Below are positions 37,606 through 46,573 of a DNA stretch of 64,000 bases, in pieces; position 1 is the stretch's first letter, and each line of letters begins with the position of its first letter. The notes under the pieces were generated by a model that saw only the letters and a list, made by a program, of their open reading frames with translations, made no database searches and was not told where the DNA came from. Both the position numbers and the translations under genes were made by a program. The DNA comes from Blautia sp. (GTDB lineage Bacteria > Bacillota > Clostridia > Lachnospirales > Lachnospiraceae), in the NCBI GenBank assembly GCA_023667395.1, contig JAMPAC010000005.1:11186-75185 (forward strand). Reading direction: 5' to 3'.

Positions 37606-39735
37606 TTATTTAATGATAATCACGTTTTTCAGCGCTGCCATATCCCGTATCGGATTATTTGCACAGACCAGCACCTTGAACTGTTCCAGTCCCGCCAGCG
37701 GGGACAGATCAGTGACATAATTGTCCGTTATGTCCAGATAGGTAAGCTGCGTCAGATTCCCCGCAAACTCCACGTCCTGCAGTTCCTGTCCGGGCGCTTT
37801 CAGCACGGCCAGGTTCGGCATATGCTCAAAGAACTCCGTGTAGCCGCCCAGCATGATCCGGGTGCTGCCCGCGCCGTAATCCCAGCTTCCGTCCTCTTTC
37901 AACTGATGGACGTTGGCGTCCCGCATATCCAGTTCCTGCAGGCTCTCGCTGACAGGCATCCCCTCAAGCCTTAAGCCAAAGTCGGCGTCCTCCAGGATCA
38001 GCGTCTTCAGGTTGGGCAGCCCGAAAGCCGCGTTGAGATCCCCCCAGATAAAGCTGTCCGTCAGATCCAGCGTCTCCAGCGAGGGCACGCTGGCAAAGGA
38101 TTCCAGCAGCCTAGACTCCATGGACATATCGATGAAAGAAAGCGTTTTCAGGCTGGTAAGATTCTCCAGGCTTTCCAGATCCCCGTCGCTTCCAAAAGAT
38201 CCCACCCCCGCCAATGTCAGGCTCTCCAGCGCCGTCAGGTTCCCAAGGCCGGGATACCTTTCGTAATTGCCCAGCGTCAACACTTTCAGCCCGGGCATCA
38301 TGGAGAGATCCGGCATCACCATCTCTTGATCAAAATCATAATCCACATACAGCTCCAGTTCTTCCAGCCCCGTGCACTCGAATACCGGGCTGTAATCCTC
38401 CAGCGAATAATTCTGATGCAGCCGGAGGCATTTCAGGGTGTCCGCACGGTCCGCTATGGCGGCTGCCTGCAGCAGTCCGGTACTGACCAGTTCCAGGCTC
38501 TCCAGGCCGGGCATCTCCCGAATAAAACCGATATCACGGAGCCCGTCCGACTCAATGGACAGTTCTTTCAGCTGCGTCATATCGTAAAGTTCCCCGAAGT
38601 CCGTGATGAAGTCCCCGTCTTCAATAATAAGCGTCTCCAGGGAAGATGCCTGGGAAACGCCGTCCAGCGCCATCCCATGATCGCCGCAGTCCAGCTTCAG
38701 ATATTTCAGGCCACTGTACGCTCCCAGTCCGCTGCAGTCGTCCATCATGAAATCACAGGTCAGACTTAACAATGTCAGTTGGGAAACGTCCATATATTCC
38801 TCCAGATCTTCCAGAGAAGAATCACAGGAAAGCGAGGTCAGGGAGGTCAGGTTATGCCAGTCCGTATCCCAGTCCAGGGATTCCCTGCCCAGATCCAGAG
38901 TCTGTATCCCGGGGAAACACTTGAAATCCCCGGAATCCACATAGGTATTCGTCAGGTAGGCGGTTCCGACGGTTCCGTCAGACAGTTCATAGGCGACTTC
39001 CACGCCGCTGTAATTGTACATATCCCGGACTTTCAGCCCGACTACGCTGTTCAGTTCCTCCCTGGTCACCGACGACGCGGGCTTGCCAAACAGCTGGCTC
39101 ACAAATTCCTGCAGGAGTTTACTCTCCGGCTGGTGAAACGTCAGATGGCTGACATCGCTGACGCTGCTCTGCACTGACGACGGCACGGAGTACTCCTCAA
39201 AGGAGGAAATGGCGGAAGCCGTATCCCGATGGCTGCTCCCTTCTTCCTCCTGACCATTCCGGGTCGCTGCGGAATAGAGCCGGGTTCCCAGCACTGATAT
39301 GAGCACCACCACCGCCGTCACGGTCATAGTGGCAATGATCACAACCGCAGCAACGTTACCTTTCTTTTTCTCCTTGCCGGAGGGCTGGACCACCGCCGCA
39401 TAGGGACCCATTTTCGGCTGCTGGCCATAACCCGGCTGCTGATGGCTGGTGTCCGACCGGGACGGCTGCCATCCATTGTCCGACCGGGACGGCTGCCATC
39501 CATTGTTCGTCTGGGGCTGCTGCCAGCCGCTGTTCGTCTGGGGCTGCTGCCAGCCGCTGTTCGTCTGGGACTGCTGTCCATAATTCATCCGGGGCGGCTG
39601 ACTCTGATCCGCCTGGGACTGTGCGCCGCCTGAACGGTAGGGATCACGGTAGCCGCAGTCCGGGCAGGTGGGAACACCGTCCTTCATCACCAGCCTCTTA
39701 TTACACAGTGGACATTTGTTTTTCTTCTCTTCCAT
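37606..39735 (-). CDS. Zinc-ribbon, single-pass membrane protein with leucine-rich repeats
   Basis: A 709-residue protein. Cys8, Cys11, Cys24 and Cys27 form an N-terminal zinc ribbon; then a Q/G/W/S-rich repeat region (NSGWQQPQT units, about 58-105), a membrane helix at about 127-150 and an extracellular part. From about residue 270 there are LRR-like repeats (ALESLTLAGV, LVCANNPI and similar), ending with a cap. The cytoplasmic zinc ribbon with an outside LRR suggests a sensor or scaffold. It lies between the ABC exporter and the protease in a tight operon. Confidence 0.8.
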   Translation of the reverse strand: MEEKKNKCPLCNKRLVMKDGVPTCPDCGYRDPYRSGGAQSQADQSQPPRMNYGQQSQTNSGWQQPQTNSGWQQPQTNNGWQPSRSDNGWQPSRSDTSHQQPGYGQQPKMGPYAAVVQPSGKEKKKGNVAAVVIIATMTVTAVVVLISVLGTRLYSAATRNGQEEEGSSHRDTASAISSFEEYSVPSSVQSSVSDVSHLTFHQPESKLLQEFVSQLFGKPASSVTREELNSVVGLKVRDMYNYSGVEVAYELSDGTVGTAYLTNTYVDSGDFKCFPGIQTLDLGRESLDWDTDWHNLTSLTSLSCDSSLEDLEEYMDVSQLTLLSLTCDFMMDDCSGLGAYSGLKYLKLDCGDHGMALDGVSQASSLETLIIEDGDFITDFGELYDMTQLKELSIESDGLRDIGFIREMPGLESLELVSTGLLQAAAIADRADTLKCLRLHQNYSLEDYSPVFECTGLEELELYVDYDFDQEMVMPDLSMMPGLKVLTLGNYERYPGLGNLTALESLTLAGVGSFGSDGDLESLENLTSLKTLSFIDMSMESRLLESFASVPSLETLDLTDSFIWGDLNAAFGLPNLKTLILEDADFGLRLEGMPVSESLQELDMRDANVHQLKEDGSWDYGAGSTRIMLGGYTEFFEHMPNLAVLKAPGQELQDVEFAGNLTQLTYLDITDNYVTDLSPLAGLEQFKVLVCANNPIRDMAALKNVIIIK

Positions 39736-39753
39736 TCTGACCTCCTGAATTTA

Positions 39754-41376
39754 CTAACCGATCGTTATCAGCCTTCCCTGCTGCATTTTTTCATGTATCC
39801 TGTGGGAAATGGAGATCACGGTCCTGCCTTCGGACGCTTTCTTAAGCACCTCCAGCACCCTTGCCTCCGTCACGCTGTCCAGATTGGCAGTGATCTCATC
39901 CAGCAGCATGATCCTGGGCTTCGCCACCACCGCCCTGGCGATGGACAGAAGCTGCAATTCCCCCTGGGAAAAATCAGCGTGTTCCATGGGCGTGTCATAG
40001 CCCTGGGGCAGCGACAGTATCTTCTCATGAAGCCCCACCATCCGGGCGGTCTCCTCTACGGCCTTCCTGTCAAAAACGGGATCAAACAGAGCGATCTGAT
40101 CCTCCACCGTTCCCATGCAGGGATGGAACTGCTGTTCCACATACCCCAGGAAATAACGCCGCTTTTCCCCGGAAAGACGGCCTGCGGCCACTCCCCCTAT
40201 GGTAACGCTTCCCTCCTGGGGCTCGTACAGCCCCAGGAGCAGCCGGAACACGGTGCTCTTGCCCGCCCCTGTCCTGCCGACCAGCGTCACGGTTTCCCCC
40301 TCTTCCACGGTAAAACTTAAATGTTCCAGCACCGGATGGGAGGGCTCGTAGGCGAAGCTGACATTCTCAAACCTGACATCCGTGCCCCGGGTCTCCTGTT
40401 CCCCGTACAGGGGCGCCTCCTCTTCCTCCAGGAACTCATCGATCCGTTTGATACCGGCGATGGCGGTCTGGATATTCTGGATCTCCATGCCGATGCTTTC
40501 AATGGGGTTGAACACCTTTCCCACATAGGCGATAATGGCCACCGCGCTGCCCACCGTGATGCCGAAGAACCGCTGCATGGCGCTGCCCATGGAAGAGCAC
40601 ACCATCATCACGGCGATGACGCAGGAACTGAGGCTGACCACGATGGGGGAATAGATGGCGTTGTAAAAGTTGGTCTTTTCCAGCGCCCGGTAGCTTTCCT
40701 CTATGTAAACGTCATATTTCCTTTCCATATACTTCTGGATGGAAAGGGTGCGGATACTCCGCATATTGCGGATGGTCTCCGGCACATGGTTGTTCACCTT
40801 TCCGATGGCCGCCCGGTTGGCCATCTGGGCTTTCAGCATCCGCTTCTGGATATGGCGGGTCATGACGAACAGGCCGGGCATGATGCACAGGAGCAGGATT
40901 CCCAGCCCCAGGCTCTTATAGAAAATCACCCCAAGGATCCCCACCACCTTACAGGCATTGGCGAACATTCCCACGATCCCGTTGGAGAAAAGGGTGTCCA
41001 CCGCGTCCACGTCATTGACAAACCGGGAGGTAATCTTGCCAGGCTCCACTTTTGTGAAATACCCTGCCTGCATCCGGGAAAGCTTTCCGCACATCTCGCT
41101 GCGCACGCTGTGGGTCAGTTTCTGCCCCATCACCGTCAGCATCACGTTCTGCAGGGACTCCAGCAGGTTGGACACTGCCAGCATACCCAGATAGGCAAAG
41201 GCAACGCTTAAGACCAATGTCTCTTTTTCCGTCAGCCGGTTGACGATCTCCTCCAGGATCAGGGGCGGTATCAGCGTCATGATCACGGACACCAGGATCA
41301 CCAGCAGCGTCACCGCCACGGTCTTCCTGGACTTTCTCACCAGCTTCCAGAGGATTGCAATCATATTATTGTTCAT
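39754..41376 (-). CDS. ABC exporter half-transporter, subunit B
   Basis: About 540 residues from MNNNMIAIL (GGAGGTGAG upstream; overlap of 11 bases with subunit A). An N-terminal six-helix exporter domain is followed by an ATPase domain with GRTGAGKST, Walker B LLDEITANLD with the catalytic Glu, and an altered signature FSQGE instead of LSGGQ. Its partner has Asp instead of Glu after Walker B. The two changes fall in the same composite site, as in heterodimeric exporters of the BmrCD/TM287-288 type. Confidence 0.9.
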   Translation of the reverse strand: MNNNMIAILWKLVRKSRKTVAVTLLVILVSVIMTLIPPLILEEIVNRLTEKETLVLSVAFAYLGMLAVSNLLESLQNVMLTVMGQKLTHSVRSEMCGKLSRMQAGYFTKVEPGKITSRFVNDVDAVDTLFSNGIVGMFANACKVVGILGVIFYKSLGLGILLLCIMPGLFVMTRHIQKRMLKAQMANRAAIGKVNNHVPETIRNMRSIRTLSIQKYMERKYDVYIEESYRALEKTNFYNAIYSPIVVSLSSCVIAVMMVCSSMGSAMQRFFGITVGSAVAIIAYVGKVFNPIESIGMEIQNIQTAIAGIKRIDEFLEEEEAPLYGEQETRGTDVRFENVSFAYEPSHPVLEHLSFTVEEGETVTLVGRTGAGKSTVFRLLLGLYEPQEGSVTIGGVAAGRLSGEKRRYFLGYVEQQFHPCMGTVEDQIALFDPVFDRKAVEETARMVGLHEKILSLPQGYDTPMEHADFSQGELQLLSIARAVVAKPRIMLLDEITANLDSVTEARVLEVLKKASEGRTVISISHRIHEKMQQGRLITIG

Positions 41377-43249
41377 GACGCTCACCTCCAAGCTGCTGGG
41401 TCCGGTAAAGGGAGGCATACTCCGCGTTTCCCTCCAGAAGTTCCCCGTGAGTACCGAAAGTCCCCGTGCCGTCATGGAGATACAGCACGCCGTCCGTCTC
41501 CGGGAACAGCGCCAGCCTGTGGGACAGCAGCAGGATGATCCTGTCCGCCGCCAGCTTTCTCAGTTCCGCAAAAATCTCCCGCTCCGTCCGCTGATCCACT
41601 GCGGAAAACGGGTCGTCCAATATCATGACGCTCCTGCTGTGGCAGAGGGTACGGGCAAGGGAAATCCTGGCCTGCTGGCCGCCGGACAGCTGCTGGCCGC
41701 CGCTTCCCACATAGGTATCCTCCCCATCGGGCATAAGCCCCACTTCCCCATCCATATGTACCATCCTTAACAGGGACGCCGTATCCGCCTGCTCTCCCAA
41801 AAGGATGTTTTCGCGGACACTGTCGCTCATCAGTTCCGGCTCATGCCCCATATAGGCGATAAGCCCGCTCTTTTCCACATCATTCAGGTCACGGAGATCA
41901 CACCCCGTTCTCTGTGAGCTTTTTTCCTCTGCATCACTCCTGCCACAAAAAGCCTGTCCCGCCGCCGGGATCCGGGAATGGGCGCCTGTCTTTTTCCCCT
42001 CGTCCGCGCCGCAAAGAGCGTTTCCGTACAGCCGGATATTTCCCTCATAGACAACATCCCCGATAAAAGACTTTCCCAGCGCCGTCTTTCCGCAGGCCAC
42101 AGCCCCCGTGACGCCGATCACCTGCCCCTTTGCCGCCTCAAAGGAAATACCCCGCAGAACCGGCTCACAGCCGGGGTAGGCCAGGGTTACATTTTCCACC
42201 TTTATCTGATCGACAGAAAGCCCCTGGTCAGGCCGGGACAGTTCCACATACTCCCTGAACAACGGTTTGATGCGCCGCCAGGACACCAGCGCCCTCTGCA
42301 TGTTGTTGAACATCCGGGCGGAGGAGGATACCTTCTGCGCAAATTTGGTAAAACAGGATACAAAAGTGGTAAACATACCAATGTCCCACACGGTCCAGCC
42401 CGTGCCCAGCACGTTTTTCCCGCCAAACCATATGATGAACAGGACGCCGCCCATGGCAATGGTGTTGTAAATGGGAGTGGTAGCGCTTCCCCACAGGTTG
42501 GAAACCACGGCGTTTTTCTCATATTCCGTCAGAATCTTCTCATAGGATCGATCCCTGTCCTGTTCCCTTCCGTACACCCGGTAGGTAACGGCATTGTTCA
42601 CCCGGTCCAGGGTCTCCTGGTTCAGCCGCCCCGCCGTCTGCTTGAACCTCTCGTTGATCCTCGTCACAGGCCCTTTCAGGCTGAGGGCGATCACATACGC
42701 AATGGGAATGAACAGGCAGGCCAGCAGCGTCAGCCGCCAGTCGTAGACCAGAAGCATCCCCAGATAGGAACCCAGCAGCACGCCCGTATCGAAAATCTCC
42801 GTGGTCACCTGCTGCATTCCCTGTGCGCTGGCGTCCACGTCCGCCACCGCCTTGGTCATCATGGCCCCGGTGCTCTCCCGCTCCACCTCTTCCCTGCTCA
42901 TGTGGACAATGCCGTTGTAAAGCATGTGCCGCATGTTGCGGCTAAGGTCGTTCCGCAGCCTGGCGCCCGAAAACCTTTTTAACGTGCGCATCAGCTGTAC
43001 AAAGAAGATAACCGATAAGTATACGCCGGCAAGCTTCAGCATATCCCTGCCTGTGGCCTGTCCCTGTATACATTCATAGAGGCACTGCGCCAGACGTCCC
43101 TCGAAATAGGGTCCGGCGATCATGCCCCCGTTAAAACCGATCCCCCCTACGGCGATCAGCAATAAGATTTTTTTCTCCGGCTTAAAATAGGACAGCGCCC
43201 TGTCCGGGTGCTCAATCTTCCTGATCCCCGCCGTCTTTTTTTGCAGCAT
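41366..43249 (-). CDS. ABC exporter half-transporter, subunit A
   Basis: A 627-residue exporter subunit with about six helices and an ATPase domain: GAVACGKTA Walker A, LSGGQQARISLA signature and MILDDPFSAVD Walker B, where Asp replaces the catalytic Glu. About 45 residues rich in S, G, K and R are inserted between Walker A and the Q-loop, and the Q-loop itself reads YMGHEPEL, with His instead of Gln. These features mark the degenerate site of a heterodimer with the next gene. GAGGAAG precedes the ATG. First gene of a four-gene operon. Confidence 0.9.
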   Translation of the reverse strand: MLQKKTAGIRKIEHPDRALSYFKPEKKILLLIAVGGIGFNGGMIAGPYFEGRLAQCLYECIQGQATGRDMLKLAGVYLSVIFFVQLMRTLKRFSGARLRNDLSRNMRHMLYNGIVHMSREEVERESTGAMMTKAVADVDASAQGMQQVTTEIFDTGVLLGSYLGMLLVYDWRLTLLACLFIPIAYVIALSLKGPVTRINERFKQTAGRLNQETLDRVNNAVTYRVYGREQDRDRSYEKILTEYEKNAVVSNLWGSATTPIYNTIAMGGVLFIIWFGGKNVLGTGWTVWDIGMFTTFVSCFTKFAQKVSSSARMFNNMQRALVSWRRIKPLFREYVELSRPDQGLSVDQIKVENVTLAYPGCEPVLRGISFEAAKGQVIGVTGAVACGKTALGKSFIGDVVYEGNIRLYGNALCGADEGKKTGAHSRIPAAGQAFCGRSDAEEKSSQRTGCDLRDLNDVEKSGLIAYMGHEPELMSDSVRENILLGEQADTASLLRMVHMDGEVGLMPDGEDTYVGSGGQQLSGGQQARISLARTLCHSRSVMILDDPFSAVDQRTEREIFAELRKLAADRIILLLSHRLALFPETDGVLYLHDGTGTFGTHGELLEGNAEYASLYRTQQLGGERHEQ

Positions 43250-43302
43250 TTTCCGCTTCCTCTTTTCCGGAACCGTTTTTCTCTCTTAATTCTCTCTCAT
43301 AC

Positions 43303-43331
43303 ATTATACTAATAATCACGCTTTTCCGCAA
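43303..43331 (-). promoter_or_regulatory. Promoter of the ABC exporter operon
   Basis: Minus strand TTGCGG (43326-43331), a 17-base spacer and a perfect TATAAT (43303-43308), about 50 bases before the subunit A start. Confidence 0.65.
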
Positions 43332-43364
43332 CGGCATTCCTTCGCTTAGCTGCATATGACATTT

Positions 43365-44339
43365 TCAATTCTCCGCCCCTGCCATCAGCAGCTTCTCCAC
43401 AATATCGTTATTGCCCGCTTCCGTTGCGTAGTAGAGGGCCGTATGCCCCGCCAGATCCGTGTAGGCAACGTCCGCGCCGTTCGCCAGCAGGGTTTCCACG
43501 ATATAATTGCTGCCTTTCCTCGCCGCGATGATCAGCGCCGTCTCCCCGTCCTCGTCCCGCTCGTCGATCCGGGCGCCGCTCTCAAGCAGCTTCTTTACAA
43601 GGTGCTCGTTTACGTTGCCCGCCGCCATGTGCAGCGGAGAGTAGCCGTTATTGCCGCTGATGTTGGGATCCGCCCCCGCCTCCAGCAGCAGTTCCGCGAT
43701 CAGCAGGTTATCCTCCGCGACCGCCACATAGAGCGGGGTCTGCTTGCTGTCGTTGCGGGCGTTGATGTCCATATCCCCCTTTGCCAGCATGGCCTTTACC
43801 ACCTCGCCCTGTTCGTTATAGCAGGCCTGATGGAGCGGGGTGTTGCCATAGGCGTCCGCATTCCCCGCACTCTCCTTTGAAAGGATCTCGATCAGCTGTA
43901 CCAGCCCCAGGGCATTGGCGTAATCCAGCGCCGTATGGTTCTCGTTATCCATAACGGAGCTATCCGCCCCAATCTCCATCAGATATCTTGCCGCTTCCGC
44001 TTTCTTAGCCTCCACCGCATAAATCAGCGGCGTCTTTCCGTTCTTGTCGGTGGCGTCGATGTCCGCTCCCGCGTCCGCCAAAAGTTTTATGATCTCCTTA
44101 TTTCCCGAATGCACCGCCATGTGCAGCGGGGTCACGCTGGTATTGGATATCAGGTTCACATCCGCATCCTTTTCCAGCAGCATTTTTACAATGTCCCTGT
44201 AACCCTTATTGCAGGCATAATGGAGCGGCGCCATCCCCCGTTCGTCCACCGCGTTGACATTGATCCCATCCTTTTTCAGGAATGCCGTCACTACCCCTTT
44301 TTGTCCGTTCTGGCAGGCTTTCAATAACAGTTTTTCCAT
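43365..44339 (-). CDS. Ankyrin-repeat protein
   Basis: A 324-residue soluble protein made almost entirely of about nine ankyrin repeats. Units such as GMAPLHYACNKGYRDIVKML, TPLHMAVHSGNKEIIKLLAD and TALYYATEAGNNDIVEKLL are regular and complete. There is no signal or enzymatic domain, so it is a protein-binding scaffold of unknown partner. GGGGAGG precedes the ATG. Confidence 0.93.
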   Translation of the reverse strand: MEKLLLKACQNGQKGVVTAFLKKDGINVNAVDERGMAPLHYACNKGYRDIVKMLLEKDADVNLISNTSVTPLHMAVHSGNKEIIKLLADAGADIDATDKNGKTPLIYAVEAKKAEAARYLMEIGADSSVMDNENHTALDYANALGLVQLIEILSKESAGNADAYGNTPLHQACYNEQGEVVKAMLAKGDMDINARNDSKQTPLYVAVAEDNLLIAELLLEAGADPNISGNNGYSPLHMAAGNVNEHLVKKLLESGARIDERDEDGETALIIAARKGSNYIVETLLANGADVAYTDLAGHTALYYATEAGNNDIVEKLLMAGAEN

Positions 44340-44479
44340 TTAATACCTCCCCGTTTGCAATCTGAAATGTATACTAATAACTATATAACAATTTCCGCAG
44401 GTTGTCGAGATTTTTCAGGCGGTTTCTTCCCTGCGGGACGGGGCGCACGCCACCATCGTCCCTTTTCCCGGCTGCAGGT

Positions 44480-46024
44480 TCACTCCCTCTCCAGCCGCAG
44501 TCCGCTCCCGGTCAACCGGTAAACTTTCCGGCATACTTCATCAATATACTTCCTGTCATGGGAAATACTGATGATGGCCCCGGGAAATTCCGCCAACATC
44601 CGGCGGATGACCGGACCGGACAACGGCGAGAAATTCCGCGTGGGTTCGTCCAGCAGAAGCACGTTTGCCCCCGACAGGCTCATCTTCAGCAGCAGCGCTT
44701 TCGCTTTCTGTCCCCCCGACAACTGCGCCATGGGATGATCCATCTCATCGGCGGTATATTTCAGCGAACCCAGATATGTCCGGATCCTGGTGCGCTCCTC
44801 TTTCTCCCCGGAAGCGTCAAGATAGTCCACCGGGGTCAACGCCAAATCCAGCAGTTCCCCATAATCCTGGGGCATGTATTCCGCATGGATATCCTCCCTG
44901 TCCAGGAGTTCCTCCGCCATCCGCTTTAAGAGCGTGGTCTTCCCCACCCCGTTGCTTCCCACAATGCATATCTTCTCCGGGCCCCTGACCTGGAGCCGGA
45001 TATTTTCCGCCAGGACTCTCCCCTCCCCCGGCGCGCATAATCTGTCCAGCGCAAAGTCAATGACGCCCTTTCCCGCCGGGATTGCGGCGCTTTGATCCCC
45101 CAGCCGGAAATAGATGGCGTTTTCTTCCTCCGGCACTTCCGTCATCTCCCGGTCTTCCCTGACAAACCGTTTCTCCATGGACTTTACCACGTGCATCTTC
45201 TTTTTCAGAAGCCTGCCTTCCCCCGGACTCTGCCTGGAAACGTTGGCCTGGGCGTATTCCACGCTCTGGTAGATCCTCTGGAACTTTTCATCCCGGATCT
45301 TCTTTTCCCGCCGCTCCTCCAGCGCCTGCTGTTCCTGCTTCGCGAACTGGCTCTGACGCGCCTCCAGATACTTTCTGTAAGGCAGGCGCGCAACCGTGTG
45401 TCTGGTCCTGGTCTTTCTCCGAATCTGCTCTATATGGATCACCAGATTGGCGGTGTTTTCGATCAGCGTCTCGTCATGGGATATGAAAAGGACGATATGC
45501 TCCCAGCCATCGATCATTTTCTCCATCCGCTCCAGCGTCTCCACATCGATATCGTTGGACGGCTCGTCCAGCAGGAGCACGGTGGGATCCGCCAGAAGCA
45601 GCCGCATCAGCTGCGCTTTCACCTTCTCCCCTCCGGACAAGGTTCCCATAAGCTGTTCCCCGTAAAAGAACTCCGGGGAAACGTTAAAATCCCTTGCCAA
45701 CATTCCCAGTTCTTTCGGCGTTTTTTCATAAAAGGACGGTTCCTCCGCGAAAAATTCACAGACCGTCTTTCCCGCGTCTTTCCCCGGCAGTTCCTGGGGC
45801 AGATATGCCAGCCGCTCCCCGCCTGTGATCCTCTCCCCTGCGGCTTCCGTGTAATCTTCTATGAGTCCGGGATCATGGATCCACTTTAACAGCGTGGATT
45901 TCCCGTCCCCTTCCTCCCCGATGATCACCGCCTTATCCCCCGCGTTCAGCACGCAGGAAAAATCCTGCAGCAGGACGCGCAGATCCTTTTTGTGTGTTAT
46001 CGTTAAATTCTTAATCTGTAACAT
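44480..46024 (-). CDS. ABC-F ATPase (ribosome-associated, possible antibiotic-protection type)
   Basis: 514 residues from MLQIKNLTI, with AGGAGGG upstream. Two ATPase domains and no membrane helices: GEEGDGKST (36-44), LSGGEKVKAQ and LDEPSNDID in the first; GSNGVGKTT, LSGGQKAKAL and LDEPTRNF in the second. A long charged inter-domain linker (SQFAKQEQQALEERREKK and following) matches the P-site-reaching arm of ABC-F proteins. Some members protect ribosomes from lincosamides, streptogramins or pleuromutilins, often behind attenuator leaders such as the one upstream here. Resistance is inference. Confidence 0.88.
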   Translation of the reverse strand: MLQIKNLTITHKKDLRVLLQDFSCVLNAGDKAVIIGEEGDGKSTLLKWIHDPGLIEDYTEAAGERITGGERLAYLPQELPGKDAGKTVCEFFAEEPSFYEKTPKELGMLARDFNVSPEFFYGEQLMGTLSGGEKVKAQLMRLLLADPTVLLLDEPSNDIDVETLERMEKMIDGWEHIVLFISHDETLIENTANLVIHIEQIRRKTRTRHTVARLPYRKYLEARQSQFAKQEQQALEERREKKIRDEKFQRIYQSVEYAQANVSRQSPGEGRLLKKKMHVVKSMEKRFVREDREMTEVPEEENAIYFRLGDQSAAIPAGKGVIDFALDRLCAPGEGRVLAENIRLQVRGPEKICIVGSNGVGKTTLLKRMAEELLDREDIHAEYMPQDYGELLDLALTPVDYLDASGEKEERTRIRTYLGSLKYTADEMDHPMAQLSGGQKAKALLLKMSLSGANVLLLDEPTRNFSPLSGPVIRRMLAEFPGAIISISHDRKYIDEVCRKVYRLTGSGLRLERE

Positions 46025-46520
46025 GAAATCCCTCCTATTCCAGTTCCGGCTCTGCGTTTCTGACTCTGCTTGAATAAGCAGGCTCGAAAGGCTTTGCCTT
46101 TCTCGCTCGCGTTGCTCGTCATAACCGCCCTCTCCCATCTGCCCATGCAAGCATGGCAGATGGGAGAGGCCGTTTCTGACTCTGCTTATTCGCGAAAATG
46201 AGCCTGTTTCCGTTTCCGGAAACAGACTCATGCACAAACAAAACCTATATATTTGCCAAAAGAAAACAAACCTCTGACAAGATCAACGGTTCTGAAATGA
46301 GCGGGATAATCTGAATCCGGAGTACGCAAACTTAACCAGGCTGGCATTCCAGCCTCTGTCACCATAAATGTCTGCTTTTTCCCATCCAAACTATCTGCTG
46401 CTCATCCTCTCACCTTACACAATCCTGTGCCTTTCTCTTTTATGCATCCATACCGCCATATGCACAGACCGCACACGGCGCTTATGGCCATTCGGCCGCC
46501 AACGACCTTAAATATGGACT
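46025..46520 (-). promoter_or_regulatory. Long structured leader of the ABC-F gene with small upstream ORFs
   Basis: About 490 transcribed bases precede the ABC-F start. They hold a mini-ORF MSSR (46391-46405) with AAGGTGAGAGG upstream, a 45-codon ORF (46228-46365, starting MVTEAGMPAW) whose stop overlaps another ATG, a 12-bp hairpin (46200-46211/46218-46229) and a 15-bp hairpin (46129-46143/46155-46169). The sequence AAGCAGAGTCAGAAACG occurs twice. The frame from the overlapping ATG runs open into the ABC-F gene. This is the layout of a ribosome-stalling attenuator. Confidence 0.55.
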
Positions 46521-46521
46521 C

Positions 46522-46550
46522 ATTTTACCACAGGGGGCGGACGTTTGCAA
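46522..46550 (-). promoter_or_regulatory. Promoter of the ABC-F leader
   Basis: Minus strand TTGCAA (46545-46550), a 17-base spacer and TAAAAT (46522-46527). It starts transcription about 490 bases before the ABC-F start codon. Confidence 0.65.
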
Positions 46551-46573
46551 GAAAAAGATAGGGAATATCATTT

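Noticed and set aside
46025-46237. 71-codon N-terminal extension of the ABC-F protein
   Set aside because: It spans hairpins and lacks family similarity; MLQIKNLTI with AGGAGGG is the typical start.
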